From NCBI RefSeq assembly GCF_001441165.1, contig NZ_CP013126.1:3253551-3317550 (forward strand): a stretch of DNA of 64,000 bases. Reading direction: 5' to 3'. Positions 28,003 through 40,885 of the stretch are shown here, one piece after another. The notes beneath the pieces were generated by a model. It was not told the origin of the DNA. It was given only the letters and a program-made list of their open reading frames with translations, and did not search any database. Numbering within the stretch: the first letter of the stretch is position 1; each line of letters starts with the position of its first letter. Source of the stretch: Acidipropionibacterium acidipropionici. Its GTDB lineage: Bacteria; Actinomycetota; Actinomycetes; Propionibacteriales; Propionibacteriaceae. A program made the translations under genes and the position numbers.

Positions 28003-29262
28003 GTGCGGTTCTGGCAGCGCCTCAGCATGCGCGGACGGGTCCTGCTCGTCTGCGGGGTCGTACTCACCGTCGCGGCCCTGTGGATCGGGGAGCGGGACCT
28101 GGCCTGGGTGGGCCTGATCATCCTGCTCCTACCGCTCCTCGGTCTGCTGCTCGTCTCCTCCACCAGGATGCGGATGAGCTGCGAGCGGACCGTCCGGCCC
28201 TCGCGGTGCACCCTCGGCGAGCAGATGGACGTCGTGACCACCCTCGAGCGGTCGGCCGGCCTGCCGGTGGGCATCCTCCGGTTCGAGGAGTCGGTGCCCC
28301 GAGCCCTGGGCGAACGCCCCCGGTTCGCGATCCACACCCTGTCGGGATCGTGGCGGCGCACGGTGCGCTACACCCTCACCGGCAACGCCCGGGGCCGCTA
28401 CGAGGTGGGTCCGATGCTGGTGCGTGCCTGCGACCCCTTCGGGACGGCCCGCGCCGACCACCGGTTCACCTCCGCCTCCCAGGTGATGGTGACCCCGAAG
28501 GTCTTCCCGCTCGAAGCGGTCGGCTCGGCCTCGGGCCCGACCCGCAGCGGCGAGGCGACCCCCGAGCAGCTGGGTTCCCAGGGCCAGGACGACGTGCTGA
28601 TCCGCGAGTACCGGCAGGGCGATGACCTGCGCCGGGTGCACTGGCGGTCCACCGCCCATCTCGGCGAGATCATGGTCCGCCGCGAGGAGCAGTCCTGGGA
28701 TCCCGCGGTCAGCGTGCTTCTGGACTCCCGAGGCGGCCGGCACTCCGGCGTCGGGGCCGACAGCTCCTTCGAGTGGGCGGTCTCCGCCGCCGCGTCGATC
28801 TGCACCCATATGCTGGACAGCGGATACCGGGTACGGCTGGCCGACGCCGGGGGGCAGATCATGGCCTCCGACGACGTCGACGTCCCGACTGCCCGCGAGC
28901 ACGCCCTGGTGACCCTCACCGACGAGCGGATGGGCGATCAGGAGGACCTTCTCGCAGCCGCCCGCGCCTGCGCCGCCCAGCAGGGCGGGGAGACCCTCGT
29001 CGCGGTGCTCGGCCGGATCACCGAGAGCGACGTCATCGCCCTCGACGACGCCCGCAGGGGGCGGCCGCTCAGCATGGCCCTGGTCCTGGACACCGACACC
29101 TTCACCGCCAGGCGCTTCCGCAGCACCCCCGAGCAGGTCGACGAGCACGACCGCGCCGTCGACCAGCTGTCGGCGCACGGCTGGCAGGTCGTCACCGCCC
29201 GCATGGACGACGCCGTGCCTGCGGCCTGGTCCCAGTTCGAGCGGACGGGGGCCGTGCTGTGA
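28003..29262 (+). CDS. DUF58 protein with two N-terminal membrane segments
   Basis: 419 residues. Membrane segments at about 12-28 and 34-52, then a beta-rich region and the DUF58 signature REYRQGDDLRRVHWRSTAH (201-219). A von Willebrand A-like fold follows, beginning VSVLLDSRG. The partner relation with MoxR is known for the family; a biochemical function is not. Its stop overlaps the next start (GTGA). Confidence 0.9.
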   Translation: MRFWQRLSMRGRVLLVCGVVLTVAALWIGERDLAWVGLIILLLPLLGLLLVSSTRMRMSCERTVRPSRCTLGEQMDVVTTLERSAGLPVGILRFEESVPRALGERPRFAIHTLSGSWRRTVRYTLTGNARGRYEVGPMLVRACDPFGTARADHRFTSASQVMVTPKVFPLEAVGSASGPTRSGEATPEQLGSQGQDDVLIREYRQGDDLRRVHWRSTAHLGEIMVRREEQSWDPAVSVLLDSRGGRHSGVGADSSFEWAVSAAASICTHMLDSGYRVRLADAGGQIMASDDVDVPTAREHALVTLTDERMGDQEDLLAAARACAAQQGGETLVAVLGRITESDVIALDDARRGRPLSMALVLDTDTFTARRFRSTPEQVDEHDRAVDQLSAHGWQVVTARMDDAVPAAWSQFERTGAVL

Positions 29263-31529
29263 GCCGCCGTTCCCCCTCCACCGGCACCCAGTCCCCCACC
29301 TTCGGCCTCGACGCCACCGTGTGGTCGACGAGCATCGCCGTCGCCGTCGCGATGGTGCTGGGCTCGGTGACCCTGATCCCCCTGACGGCCGACCGCGGCT
29401 ACATCCTGCTCGCCGGTCTGACGGTCCTCATCATCGAGGCGATCTCGGTGACAGGCCGGTGGCTGAGGCTGGCCGGCTGGGTGATCCACGTCCTCCAGGC
29501 CCTGGTGCTGCTCGGCATCGGCGTGGGCCTGGGATTCTCGGCGGCCCATTCCCTGAACGTCGGCGGCTCCTGGTTCCAGCAGCTGTGGCGCGTACTCCTG
29601 GAGTCCTCGGTCACCGTTCAGACCCAGGCCGCGCCGCTACCGGCTGACGCCGGCGTGCGGTGGCTCATGGTGCTGCTGATCGGCCTGGTGACGATCCTCG
29701 CCGACATCCTCGTCCTCACCCTCGAGAGCCCGGTGTGGGCGATCGCGCCACTGCTCACCCTCTACATCATCCCGGCCCTCACGCTGCGGCAGGACATCCC
29801 GTGGTGGTCCTTCGTCCTGATGGCCGTCGGCTACCTGGGGGTGCTGCTGGCCGAGCAGCTGACGACCAGCCGTCGATGGACGCGCAACCTGTCCTCCGAC
29901 TCCGCGGACTCCGGATCGTCGCGGCACCGTGGCGCCGCGGGGACCGCGCTGGGGGGGCTGGGAGTCGCCGTCGCGATCCCCGCCCTGGCCCTGTCTCTCG
30001 TGCTGGGGTCCGTGCTGCCCACCTTCGGCAGCCTCGACATCAACTCCCCCCGGCCGCGCGGATCGGGCCCCCTGCAGCTCGCCGATCCGACCATCGACCT
30101 CCAGAAGAACCTCAACCAGCAGTCCAACAGCGTGGTGCTGCGCTACAACACCCCCAGCCGCACCGGCGAGTACCTCCGGCTGGCCTCGCTGACCAGGGTG
30201 AACTCCTCGGGCTGGCACGTCAGCCCGGTGAACCTGTCCCAGGACGCACCCGCCTCGGTGCCGGGGCTCAACGCCTCCAGCACCCGGCGCACCGTGAACG
30301 TCCAGATCGGCGACTTCGGCTCGGAATACCTGCCGGCCCCCTACGCCCCGCTCACCGCGCCCCAGGGCGACTGGGCCTGGGATCCGACCAATCTCACGGT
30401 CATCAGCACCGCCAACGACCGCACCGATGCCACCCGGGGACTGTCCTACTCGGTGACGTCGATGAGCCCGGACCCGGACCTGGGAAGCTTCTCCCAGGCT
30501 GCCGCCGGCACCCCCGCCGACAAGGGGACCACGACCGTCCCCAAGGACGTCCCCGAGCAGATCCTCAAGCTGACCCACAGCATCACGGCCACTGAGAACA
30601 CCCCGGTGTCCAAGGCGGTGGCCATCCAGGAATGGCTGCGCGATCCGCGCCGCTTCACCTACAGCACCACCGCCCCGCCCGGTGACGGCTACAGCGTCCT
30701 GACGAACTTCCTCACGAAGACCCGCTCGGGATACTGCATCCACTTCGCCTCCGCGATGGCTCTGATGGCCAGGATCGAGGGCATCCCCTCGCGTGTCTCC
30801 GTGGGCTTCCTGCCCGGCACACGTCAGGGCGACCGCTGGAGTGTCAAGGCCAGCAACATGCACGCCTGGCCCGAGCTGTACTTCCAGGGCTACGGCTGGG
30901 TCCGCTTCGAGCCGACCGCCGCGGTGGCCAGCGCCCCGGCATGGAGCGTCGAGAACCCCGATTCGGTGCCCAGCAGCTCCGCCTCCCCCTCCGCGGGGAC
31001 GTCGGTCCCCAGCTCCTCCCCGTCGGCCTCCGCGAGCCCGTCGACCTCCTCGAGCCCCGAGCCCGGCGCCACCTCGTCGACCGGCTCGTCGATCCCGTGG
31101 AACATCATCTGGAGGATCGCCGCGGCCGTCCTCGTCGTCCTCGCACTGTGCCTGGCCCCGATGACCGTACGGGCGGCACGGCGCAGGCGCCGCATGTCGG
31201 CAGATGATCCCTCCGAGCTGGTGGCCGGGGCGTGGCGCGAGGTGCACGACTCGTGGACCGATCACGGTCTGGTCTGGCCCACCGGCAGCCCTCGTCAGCA
31301 GTTCGATGAGGCCTCCCGACAGCTCGGCGATCCCGGCGCCGGTGCTCTGCACCGCCTGGCGATGGCCGAGGAGAGGGCCCGCTACGCCCGGTCCCTCGGC
31401 GAGTTGGGTGACGTGACGGGGGACGTCTCCGTCGTGCGCAGGGCGCTGAAGGCCGGTCAGACCCCTCGCTCCAACCTCCTGGCGGGCTGGCTGCCCGCCT
31501 CGCTGTGGCACAGGAGCGGCCGGGGCTGA
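29259..31529 (+). CDS. Membrane transglutaminase-like protein (TgpA type)
   Basis: 756 residues from GTG 29259. Several N-terminal membrane segments (between 22 and 255), an extracytoplasmic region, a transglutaminase-like core with catalytic C493 (SGYCIHFASA), H535 (NMHAWPELYF) and an acidic third position at E551 (WVRFEPT). A long Ser/Pro low-complexity linker (about 572-615), a last membrane segment (about 618-641) and a cytoplasmic DUF4129-like tail follow. The MoxR-DUF58-transglutaminase trio recurs widely and is thought to modify or crosslink envelope proteins; the substrate is unknown. Confidence 0.9.
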   Translation: MSRRSPSTGTQSPTFGLDATVWSTSIAVAVAMVLGSVTLIPLTADRGYILLAGLTVLIIEAISVTGRWLRLAGWVIHVLQALVLLGIGVGLGFSAAHSLNVGGSWFQQLWRVLLESSVTVQTQAAPLPADAGVRWLMVLLIGLVTILADILVLTLESPVWAIAPLLTLYIIPALTLRQDIPWWSFVLMAVGYLGVLLAEQLTTSRRWTRNLSSDSADSGSSRHRGAAGTALGGLGVAVAIPALALSLVLGSVLPTFGSLDINSPRPRGSGPLQLADPTIDLQKNLNQQSNSVVLRYNTPSRTGEYLRLASLTRVNSSGWHVSPVNLSQDAPASVPGLNASSTRRTVNVQIGDFGSEYLPAPYAPLTAPQGDWAWDPTNLTVISTANDRTDATRGLSYSVTSMSPDPDLGSFSQAAAGTPADKGTTTVPKDVPEQILKLTHSITATENTPVSKAVAIQEWLRDPRRFTYSTTAPPGDGYSVLTNFLTKTRSGYCIHFASAMALMARIEGIPSRVSVGFLPGTRQGDRWSVKASNMHAWPELYFQGYGWVRFEPTAAVASAPAWSVENPDSVPSSSASPSAGTSVPSSSPSASASPSTSSSPEPGATSSTGSSIPWNIIWRIAAAVLVVLALCLAPMTVRAARRRRRMSADDPSELVAGAWREVHDSWTDHGLVWPTGSPRQQFDEASRQLGDPGAGALHRLAMAEERARYARSLGELGDVTGDVSVVRRALKAGQTPRSNLLAGWLPASLWHRSGRG

Positions 31530-31570
31530 GGCCCTGGCGGGGTGCCCCCGAGGACGCCCGGATGGACAGA

Positions 31571-31604
31571 TCGAGGGCCCCGCACCATGATGCGGGGCCC
31601 TCGA
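31571..31604. terminator. Bidirectional terminator between the transglutaminase and DUF3040 genes
   Basis: 14-bp perfect stem (TCGAGGGCCCCGCA and its complement) with a 6-nt loop, between two convergent genes (stops at 31529 and 31620). Confidence 0.88.
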
Positions 31605-31619
31605 GCCGGGATCGGGTTC

Positions 31620-32030
31620 TCAGCGCTGGCCGTCGGAACGGCGACGCCAGCGCTCCTCCATCTTCTCGGTGAAGGACTGCCGGCCGCCTCCTGCGGGATG
31701 GTCGGACCGGGCCTTGTCCCGGGCGGCCCCGGCGCGGGGCCGGCGTCCGCCCAGCCCGCCGTAGAGGGCGAGGCTGGCGACCAGCATCACCACGAAGCCG
31801 ATGACACTGATGATCCAGCTCTTCTCGACTCCTGCGAGCAGCATCACCACTCCGAGGGCGATGGCCAGGCTGCAGCCCACAGTCCGGCGACGTGACCCGC
31901 TCCCGCCGGCCGCCTTCTTCCGCGGCCGGGGCGCGTTGCGGCTGAAGGTCCGCGCGAAACCGGGATCGTCGGCCGACAAAGACTCCTCGAGTTCAGCCAG
32001 ACGCCTCTGCTCCTCGGCTGACAGTGGCAT
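31620..32030 (-). CDS. DUF3040 membrane protein
   Basis: 136 residues, AGGAGG 6 nt before the ATG. The N-terminus MPLSAEEQRRLAELEESLSADDPGFAR is the DUF3040 signature (family-wide), followed by a basic linker, two membrane segments (about 52-68 and 72-90) and a basic tail. Function unknown. The M. tuberculosis relative, Rv2169c as I recall, also lies just past mraZ, so the position is conserved. Confidence 0.9.
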   Translation of the reverse strand: MPLSAEEQRRLAELEESLSADDPGFARTFSRNAPRPRKKAAGGSGSRRRTVGCSLAIALGVVMLLAGVEKSWIISVIGFVVMLVASLALYGGLGGRRPRAGAARDKARSDHPAGGGRQSFTEKMEERWRRRSDGQR

Positions 32031-32251
32031 GGCGCACCTCCTTGGAAAACGGTCCCAGCCAATACCGGCGGTCCCCTTGTAGGGCTAAGTGTAGGCGGTG
32101 GGGAGACCCCGCGAAACCGGAACGAGGCCCCCGACGGTCGGCGCCTCGGCACGAGGGTGTACAAGGGCCCCAGCCTGCCCGGGCCCGCCTCCACCGCCAC
32201 TTTCCGCGTCGGCGGACGAGCCCCCTCGCCGCGTGCCATACTTCCTTCTGA

Positions 32252-32270
32252 GGGGGCCTTCCGGGCCCCC
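32252..32270 (+). other. Hairpin in the gcvT 5' region
   Basis: GGGGGCC-TTCCG-GGCCCCC, 7-bp perfect arms, 31 nt before the gcvT ATG. It may shape the 5' leader. The 270-bp gap from 32031 to 32300 shows no glycine-riboswitch core that I can recognise. Confidence 0.4.
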
Positions 32271-32300
32271 GGAGTGGTCAGGATGACGCTTGGAGGAGCC

Positions 32301-33422
32301 ATGTCCAGCCCAGAATTGAAACACTCGCCACTGGAGCAGCTGCACATCGACGTGCTGGGTGCCCAACTCACCGATTTCGGCGGCTGGCAGATGCCGCTGC
32401 GATACACCTCGGACCTCGACGAGCACCGCGCCGTGCGCACCTCCGCCGGGGTCTTCGACCTGTCTCACATGGGAGAGATCCGGGTCCGAGGCCGGCAGGC
32501 CGGTGAGGCCCTTGACCACGCTCTCGCCGGTCACCTGTCCAAGGTGCCGGAGGGGCGGGCGAAGTACACGATGCTGCTCGACCCCGAGGGCGGCATCCTC
32601 GACGACCTGGTCGTCTACCACATGCCCGGCGGTGACTACCTGGTCGTCGCCAATGCTGCGAACACCGCCACCGATGTCGCCGAGCTCACCGAGCGGGCGA
32701 GCGGGTTCGACGCCGAGGTCCTCGACGAGACCGAAGACACGGCCCTCATCGCCGTCCAGGGTCCCCAGGCCGTCGACGTCGTCGGCAATGCCCTGTCCGC
32801 CTCGAACCTGGATCCCGAGGAGATCGAGAGCCTGCCCTACTACTGGTGCAGGTTCGGCAAGTTCCAGGGGGACGCCTTCCTGCTGGCCCGCACCGGCTAC
32901 ACCGGCGAGGACGGCTACGAGCTCTACGTGCCCTGGGCCGCCGCCGAGCGGCTGTGGCGCCGGCTGCGTCAGGCCACCGACTTCAACCTGATCCCCTGCG
33001 GGCTGGCCAGCCGCGACACGCTGCGGCTGGAGGCCGGGATGCCGCTCTACGGCCACGAGCTCAGCACCGCCGTCAAGCCGTCCCAGGCCGGCCTGGGACG
33101 GGTGGTGTCCTTCAAGAAGGACTGCGATTTCGTCGGCCGCTCCGCGCTGGAGGGTCGCGACGGATCCTCCGACCGGGTGCTGGTGGGCCTGGCCGGTGAG
33201 GGCAGGCGGGCCGCGCGGGCCGGATACCCGGTGCTCGACGCCGGCGGCGCGACAGTCGGCGAGGTGACCTCGGGGGTCCTCTCCCCCACCCTCGGCCATC
33301 CCGTGGCGATGGCCTACGTCGACCCGGGCAGCTCCGCGGAGGGAACCGCGCTCGACGTCGACGTCCGCGGCACGGCGCAGCCGTACACCGTCGTCCCGCT
33401 GCCCTTCTACAAGCGGGCCTGA
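32301..33422 (+). CDS. gcvT: Glycine cleavage system T protein (aminomethyltransferase)
   Basis: 373 residues from ATG 32301 (GGAGGAG 6 nt upstream; an ATG at 32283 lacks a site). Conserved FGGWQMPLRY, VFDLSHMGEI, ARTGYTGEDGYEL, RDTLRLEAGMPLYGHEL and SPTLGHPVAMAYV. It takes the aminomethyl group from lipoylated GcvH and passes C1 to tetrahydrofolate, releasing ammonia. First gene of gcvT-gcvH-gcvP; the dihydrolipoamide dehydrogenase is not in the window. Confidence 0.97.
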   Translation: MSSPELKHSPLEQLHIDVLGAQLTDFGGWQMPLRYTSDLDEHRAVRTSAGVFDLSHMGEIRVRGRQAGEALDHALAGHLSKVPEGRAKYTMLLDPEGGILDDLVVYHMPGGDYLVVANAANTATDVAELTERASGFDAEVLDETEDTALIAVQGPQAVDVVGNALSASNLDPEEIESLPYYWCRFGKFQGDAFLLARTGYTGEDGYELYVPWAAAERLWRRLRQATDFNLIPCGLASRDTLRLEAGMPLYGHELSTAVKPSQAGLGRVVSFKKDCDFVGRSALEGRDGSSDRVLVGLAGEGRRAARAGYPVLDAGGATVGEVTSGVLSPTLGHPVAMAYVDPGSSAEGTALDVDVRGTAQPYTVVPLPFYKRA

Positions 33423-33454
33423 GGCCCGTCCGAACATCGACCCAGGGAGATCCC

Positions 33455-33832
33455 ATGGAACTGACCGATCTGAAGTACTCGAAAGAACACGAGTGGGTGG
33501 CCCTCGATCCGGCCACCGGAGTCGCGACCGTCGGCATCACGGACTTCGCCGGCGAGCAGCTCGGTGACGTCGTCTTCGTCCAACTGCCCGGGGAGGGCGA
33601 CGAGCTGGCCGCCGGGCAGGCGATCGGGGAGGTCGAGTCCACGAAATCGGTCTCCGACCTCTTCTCCCCCGTCTCGGGGACGGTGAGCGAGGTCAACGCG
33701 GAGATCGAGGACTCCCCCGAACTGGTCAACTCCGACCCCTTCGGCAAGGGGTGGCTGTTCAAGGTCGCCGACGCCCAGGTGCCCGACGACCTGCTCGACC
33801 GCTCCGCCTACCTCGAGCTCACCGCGGACTGA
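33455..33832 (+). CDS. gcvH: Glycine cleavage system H protein
   Basis: 125 residues. The lipoyl lysine is K64 in [15 protein letters not shown], in the hairpin of the lipoyl domain. N-terminus YSKEHEWV is the family signature. It carries the aminomethyl group between P and T proteins. It lies 32 nt after gcvT. Confidence 0.97.
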   Translation: MELTDLKYSKEHEWVALDPATGVATVGITDFAGEQLGDVVFVQLPGEGDELAAGQAIGEVESTKSVSDLFSPVSGTVSEVNAEIEDSPELVNSDPFGKGWLFKVADAQVPDDLLDRSAYLELTAD

Positions 33833-33869
33833 GAGCCCGCCCCCCTTCGATCGGATCGTGAGGACCACC

Positions 33870-36836
<2,967 letters not shown>

Positions 36837-36852
36837 CGGCACGGGGCTTCGC

Positions 36853-36858
36853 TAGTCT
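36853..36858 (+). promoter_or_regulatory. -10 box of leaderless ABC-exporter operon
   Basis: TAGTCT exactly 7 nt before GTG 36866, with no Shine-Dalgarno. It lies 16 nt after the gcvP stop, so the ABC genes likely have their own promoter. Confidence 0.5.
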
Positions 36859-36865
36859 CGGGCAG

Positions 36866-37795
<930 letters not shown>

Positions 37796-37796
37796 C

Positions 37797-38657
37797 ATGA
37801 GCACCCACATCCACGGATCCGGCTCCGACATCACCGGGAGGGGCACACCTCGGACGCCCGAACAGATGGCGGCGACCGCCCGGCGCTGGGGGTTCTGGCC
37901 GGTGACCCGCTGGCGGTTGATGCAGATGCGCTCCTACGGCTGGTCGATGGTCGGCTTCGCCATCGGCACCCCACTGCTCTACATGGTGGCCATGGGGATC
38001 GGGCTGGGAGCGCTGGTGAGCGCGAACGGCACGACCGTCGACGGCGTCCCCTACCTGGTCTTCGTGGCGCCGGCGATCATGGTCTCGACGGTGGTGCTCA
38101 GCGCCACCGGCGAGCTGTCCTACCCCGTGATGGAGGGATTCCGCTGGAATCATCTCTACGAGGGACCGTCCGCCACCCCGGTGGGCCCGGGCCAGATCGC
38201 CCTGGGTCACCACCTGGCGGTGATGCTGCGGTTCGTGGCCCAGGCGGTCATCTTCTGGGGCATCATGCTGGCCTTCGGCGGGGCCCCGGGAGCCTGGTCC
38301 TGGCTGTCGATCCCGGTCACCGTGCTCTCCTCCTCGGCCTTCGGGGCGCCCCTGCAGGCCTACGCGGCCAGCCTGGTGACCGATTCCTCCCAGTTCACCT
38401 TCGTCCAGCGATTCGTCGTGATGCCGCTGATGCTCTTCTCCGGCACCTACTTCCCCCTGTCGACGATGCCGGTCTACCTGCAGTGGATCGGCTGGATCTC
38501 CCCCATCTGGCACGGCACCCAGCTGGCCCGCGACGTCACCTACGGCGCCGGCGAGCCCGCCTGGCTGGTCGGGGTGCATCTGGTCTTCCTCGTCGCCGCC
38601 TCGGCGGCGGGTCTGGTGTGCACCGCCCGGATCTACGCCAGGAGGCTGTCGCAATGA
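37797..38657 (+). CDS. ABC-2 type permease (NodJ-like), first subunit
   Basis: 286 residues, six membrane segments starting near residue 48, ABC2_membrane signature in the second half (QRFVVMPLMLFSGTYFPLS...WIGWISPIWHGTQLARD). The N-terminal 40 residues are hydrophilic. It overlaps the second permease by 4 bp (ATGA). Confidence 0.9.
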   Translation: MSTHIHGSGSDITGRGTPRTPEQMAATARRWGFWPVTRWRLMQMRSYGWSMVGFAIGTPLLYMVAMGIGLGALVSANGTTVDGVPYLVFVAPAIMVSTVVLSATGELSYPVMEGFRWNHLYEGPSATPVGPGQIALGHHLAVMLRFVAQAVIFWGIMLAFGGAPGAWSWLSIPVTVLSSSAFGAPLQAYAASLVTDSSQFTFVQRFVVMPLMLFSGTYFPLSTMPVYLQWIGWISPIWHGTQLARDVTYGAGEPAWLVGVHLVFLVAASAAGLVCTARIYARRLSQ

Positions 38658-39496
38658 GCTCGGCACCGGATCCGCGGACCCCGGAGATCGTGGCGCGTCT
38701 GTCGCGCCGACGTCCCCTGCCAGGGCTGTACTCGGGCAATGTCGGGGCCGTCCTGGAGCGCGGCTACCTGGCGGTCCGGTCGCAGAACTGGGCGGTGCTG
38801 ATCTCCGGCTTCTTCGAGCCGGTGCTCTACCTGCTGGCGATGGGCCTGGGGATGGGAGGTCTGGTGGGCACCGTGGCGGGCCCCGGTGGACGTCCGGTCT
38901 CCTACGCCGCCTACATCGCCCCCGCTCTGCTGGCCACCTCGGCGATGAACGGGGCGATCTACGACTCCACCTGGAACGTCTTCTTCAAACTCAACTTCGC
39001 CAAGCTCTACCAGGCGATGCTGCAGACCTCGCTGGGCCCCCTCGACGTGGCCCTGGGCGAGATCCTCCTGGCGCTGGTCCGCGGCCTCATCTATGCACTG
39101 GGATTCATGGCCGTGATGGTGGCGATGGGCCTGGTGACGAGTTGGTGGGCGGTACTCATGGTGCCCGCCGCGGTGCTGGTCGCCTTCGGATTCGCATCCT
39201 TCGGGATGGGCATCACCAGCTTCATGCGCACCTTCCAGCAGATGGACCTCATCAACTTCATCCTGCTGCCGATGTTCCTGTTCTCGGCCACCCTCTACCC
39301 GATCACCGTCTACCCGCGGGCCGTCCAGTACGTCGTGGAGGCGATGCCCCTGTGGCACGGCGTTGAGATGATGAGGCAGTTGTCGGTGGGTCACCTCACC
39401 TGGGTCACCGGCGGCCACGCGCTCTACTTCGTGGTGATGACGGGGCTCGGCATGTGGCTGACGACGACCCGGCTGCGGGCCCTCTTCCTGCGCTGA
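38654..39496 (+). CDS. ABC-2 type permease (NodJ-like), second subunit
   Basis: 280 residues from ATG 38654, about six membrane segments. It resembles the preceding permease in plan (LINFILLPMFLFSATLYPITVYP...MPLWHGVEMMRQL), so the exporter is probably heterodimeric in its membrane part. It converges with gntR 9 nt away. Confidence 0.9.
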   Translation: MSSAPDPRTPEIVARLSRRRPLPGLYSGNVGAVLERGYLAVRSQNWAVLISGFFEPVLYLLAMGLGMGGLVGTVAGPGGRPVSYAAYIAPALLATSAMNGAIYDSTWNVFFKLNFAKLYQAMLQTSLGPLDVALGEILLALVRGLIYALGFMAVMVAMGLVTSWWAVLMVPAAVLVAFGFASFGMGITSFMRTFQQMDLINFILLPMFLFSATLYPITVYPRAVQYVVEAMPLWHGVEMMRQLSVGHLTWVTGGHALYFVVMTGLGMWLTTTRLRALFLR

Positions 39497-39505
39497 GACC
39501 GGGGA

Positions 39506-40186
39506 TCAGGCCCCCATCGCCTCCTGGGCCTCGGCGACGATCTGTCTCATGGCCTCCTCGGCATCCTCGCCGCGGTGCCCGATCACCGCGTCCACCACCT
39601 CCCGGTGCAGCGCGATGGCCGCAGGATTCGGCACGAAGAGCAGCAGGTTGGTCCGGCCCCTCAGCACCGCCTCGACCACCTCGGCATGCTCTGCGATCAA
39701 CGGATTCCCACTGGCCAGCAGGAGGGTGCGGTGGAAGACGATGTCGTGGCCGAGGTAGGACTCCAGGTCGGGGCCCGACGCCGCGGCCGCCATCCCCATC
39801 ACCGCCCCGGTCAGCTCGGCGCACTGGTGAGGGTCGGCTCGCGTCGAGGCGAGCCTCGCCGCGATCGGCTCGACCCCCGATCGCAACTCGCTGATCCAGG
39901 TGAGCTCCTCGGCACGGCGACGGCCGGACAGGTGCCAGTCGATGACCCTCGGCGCCAGCACATCCCAGCTCGCGGCGTCGAGGACCTCGATCCCGACACG
40001 TCGCCGGGAGCGCACCATGTGCAGGGATTCCAGGATCTTCACGGCCTCCCGGGCCACGCTGCGCGACACCTCGAACTCGGACTCGATCGCCTCCAGGGTC
40101 ATGCGTCGCCCTGCGGGCAGCTCCTCGTCGACGATGCGGCGTCCGAGCTCGTCGGAGACGGTCCGGGCGAGGAAGGTGACGGCCAT
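39506..40186 (-). CDS. GntR/FadR-family regulator of the gluconate genes
   Basis: 226 residues from ATG 40186. Winged HTH (about 8-75, with LEAIESEFEVSRSVAREAVKIL) plus an all-helical FCD domain (about 95-215) that binds carboxylate ligands through a metal site; the conserved positions fall in DIVFHRTLLLASGNPLIAEH. Divergent from gntK with a 135-bp gap holding a symmetric operator, so it most likely represses both directions and is released by gluconate or a phosphorylated derivative (inference). Start without good Shine-Dalgarno. Confidence 0.88.
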   Translation of the reverse strand: MAVTFLARTVSDELGRRIVDEELPAGRRMTLEAIESEFEVSRSVAREAVKILESLHMVRSRRRVGIEVLDAASWDVLAPRVIDWHLSGRRRAEELTWISELRSGVEPIAARLASTRADPHQCAELTGAVMGMAAAASGPDLESYLGHDIVFHRTLLLASGNPLIAEHAEVVEAVLRGRTNLLLFVPNPAAIALHREVVDAVIGHRGEDAEEAMRQIVAEAQEAMGA

Positions 40187-40222
40187 GTCGACATGGTATC
40201 GAATGTCTTCAACCGTCCCTCG

Positions 40223-40252
40223 AGCATAATTCGTCTTACTAGCTGAGATCAA
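40223..40252 (-). promoter_or_regulatory. gntR promoter
   Basis: Minus strand: -35 TTGATC (40247-40252), 18-bp spacer, -10 TATGCT (40223-40228). The -35 is also the left arm of the operator at 40246-40280. Confidence 0.5.
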
Positions 40253-40280
40253 CACTTGATTACGTATGATGTTTTGATCT
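40246..40280. promoter_or_regulatory. Candidate GntR operator
   Basis: AGATCAA (40246-40252) and TTGATCT (40274-40280) are perfect inverted arms 21 nt apart, around a central TACGTA (40261-40266). It overlaps the gntR -35 and touches the gntK -10, so a bound repressor would block both promoters. Confidence 0.55.
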
Positions 40281-40285
40281 AGTCT
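40256..40285 (+). promoter_or_regulatory. gntK promoter
   Basis: -35 TTGATT (40256-40261), 18-bp spacer, -10 TAGTCT (40280-40285). The ribosome site AAGGAGGAG precedes ATG 40322. Confidence 0.5.
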
Positions 40286-40321
40286 GAACACCGTCAGCGT
40301 GGACGAGCTCAAGGAGGAGAC

Positions 40322-40855
40322 ATGACAGAACCCACCACCCCGCCGATCGCGATCATCATGGGCGTCGCGGGGTCCGGGAAGACCGTCGTCGGCGGCCGGC
40401 TCGCCGAGCGGCTGGGCGTGCCCTACGTCGACGGGGACGACCTGCACCCGCAGGCGAATATCGACAAGATGTCGGCCGGGCATCCGCTCGACGACGACGA
40501 CCGCAGACCCTGGCTCATCACCATCGGCGAGTGGCTCCACGATCACCGGGAGACCGGTGCCGTCGCCACCTGCTCGGCACTGCGTCGCAGCTACCGGGAT
40601 CTTCTCCGGAGGTCCTGCCCCGGCGTCCCCTTCATCCACCTGGCAGGATCCCGGGACCTCATCGTCGAGCGGGTCTCCGGGCGCGAAGGTCACTTCATGC
40701 CCGCCAGCCTCGTCGACTCCCAGTTCGACACTCTCGAGCCACTCGAGCCCGACGAGCCGGGGATCACCGTCGAGGTCACCGCCACCGTCGACGAGATCGT
40801 CGACCGGACAGTCGCCTGGCTGGCCGGTCACGGCGACACCACCACCCTCAACTGA
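40322..40855 (+). CDS. gntK: Gluconokinase
   Basis: 177 residues, GntK/thermoresistant type. P-loop GVAGSGKT (14-21), DGDDLHPQANIDKMSAGHPLDDDDR binds gluconate, CSALRRSYRD lies in the lid. It makes 6-phosphogluconate from gluconate and ATP. First gene of gntK-gntP-gnd. Confidence 0.95.
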   Translation: MTEPTTPPIAIIMGVAGSGKTVVGGRLAERLGVPYVDGDDLHPQANIDKMSAGHPLDDDDRRPWLITIGEWLHDHRETGAVATCSALRRSYRDLLRRSCPGVPFIHLAGSRDLIVERVSGREGHFMPASLVDSQFDTLEPLEPDEPGITVEVTATVDEIVDRTVAWLAGHGDTTTLN

Positions 40856-40885
40856 TCCGTTCATCCGACTCGAGGAGGAATCCAC

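Noticed and set aside
29637-31511. 624-codon minus-strand frame
   Set aside because: Antisense to the transglutaminase gene, low-complexity Gly/Arg/Val translation.
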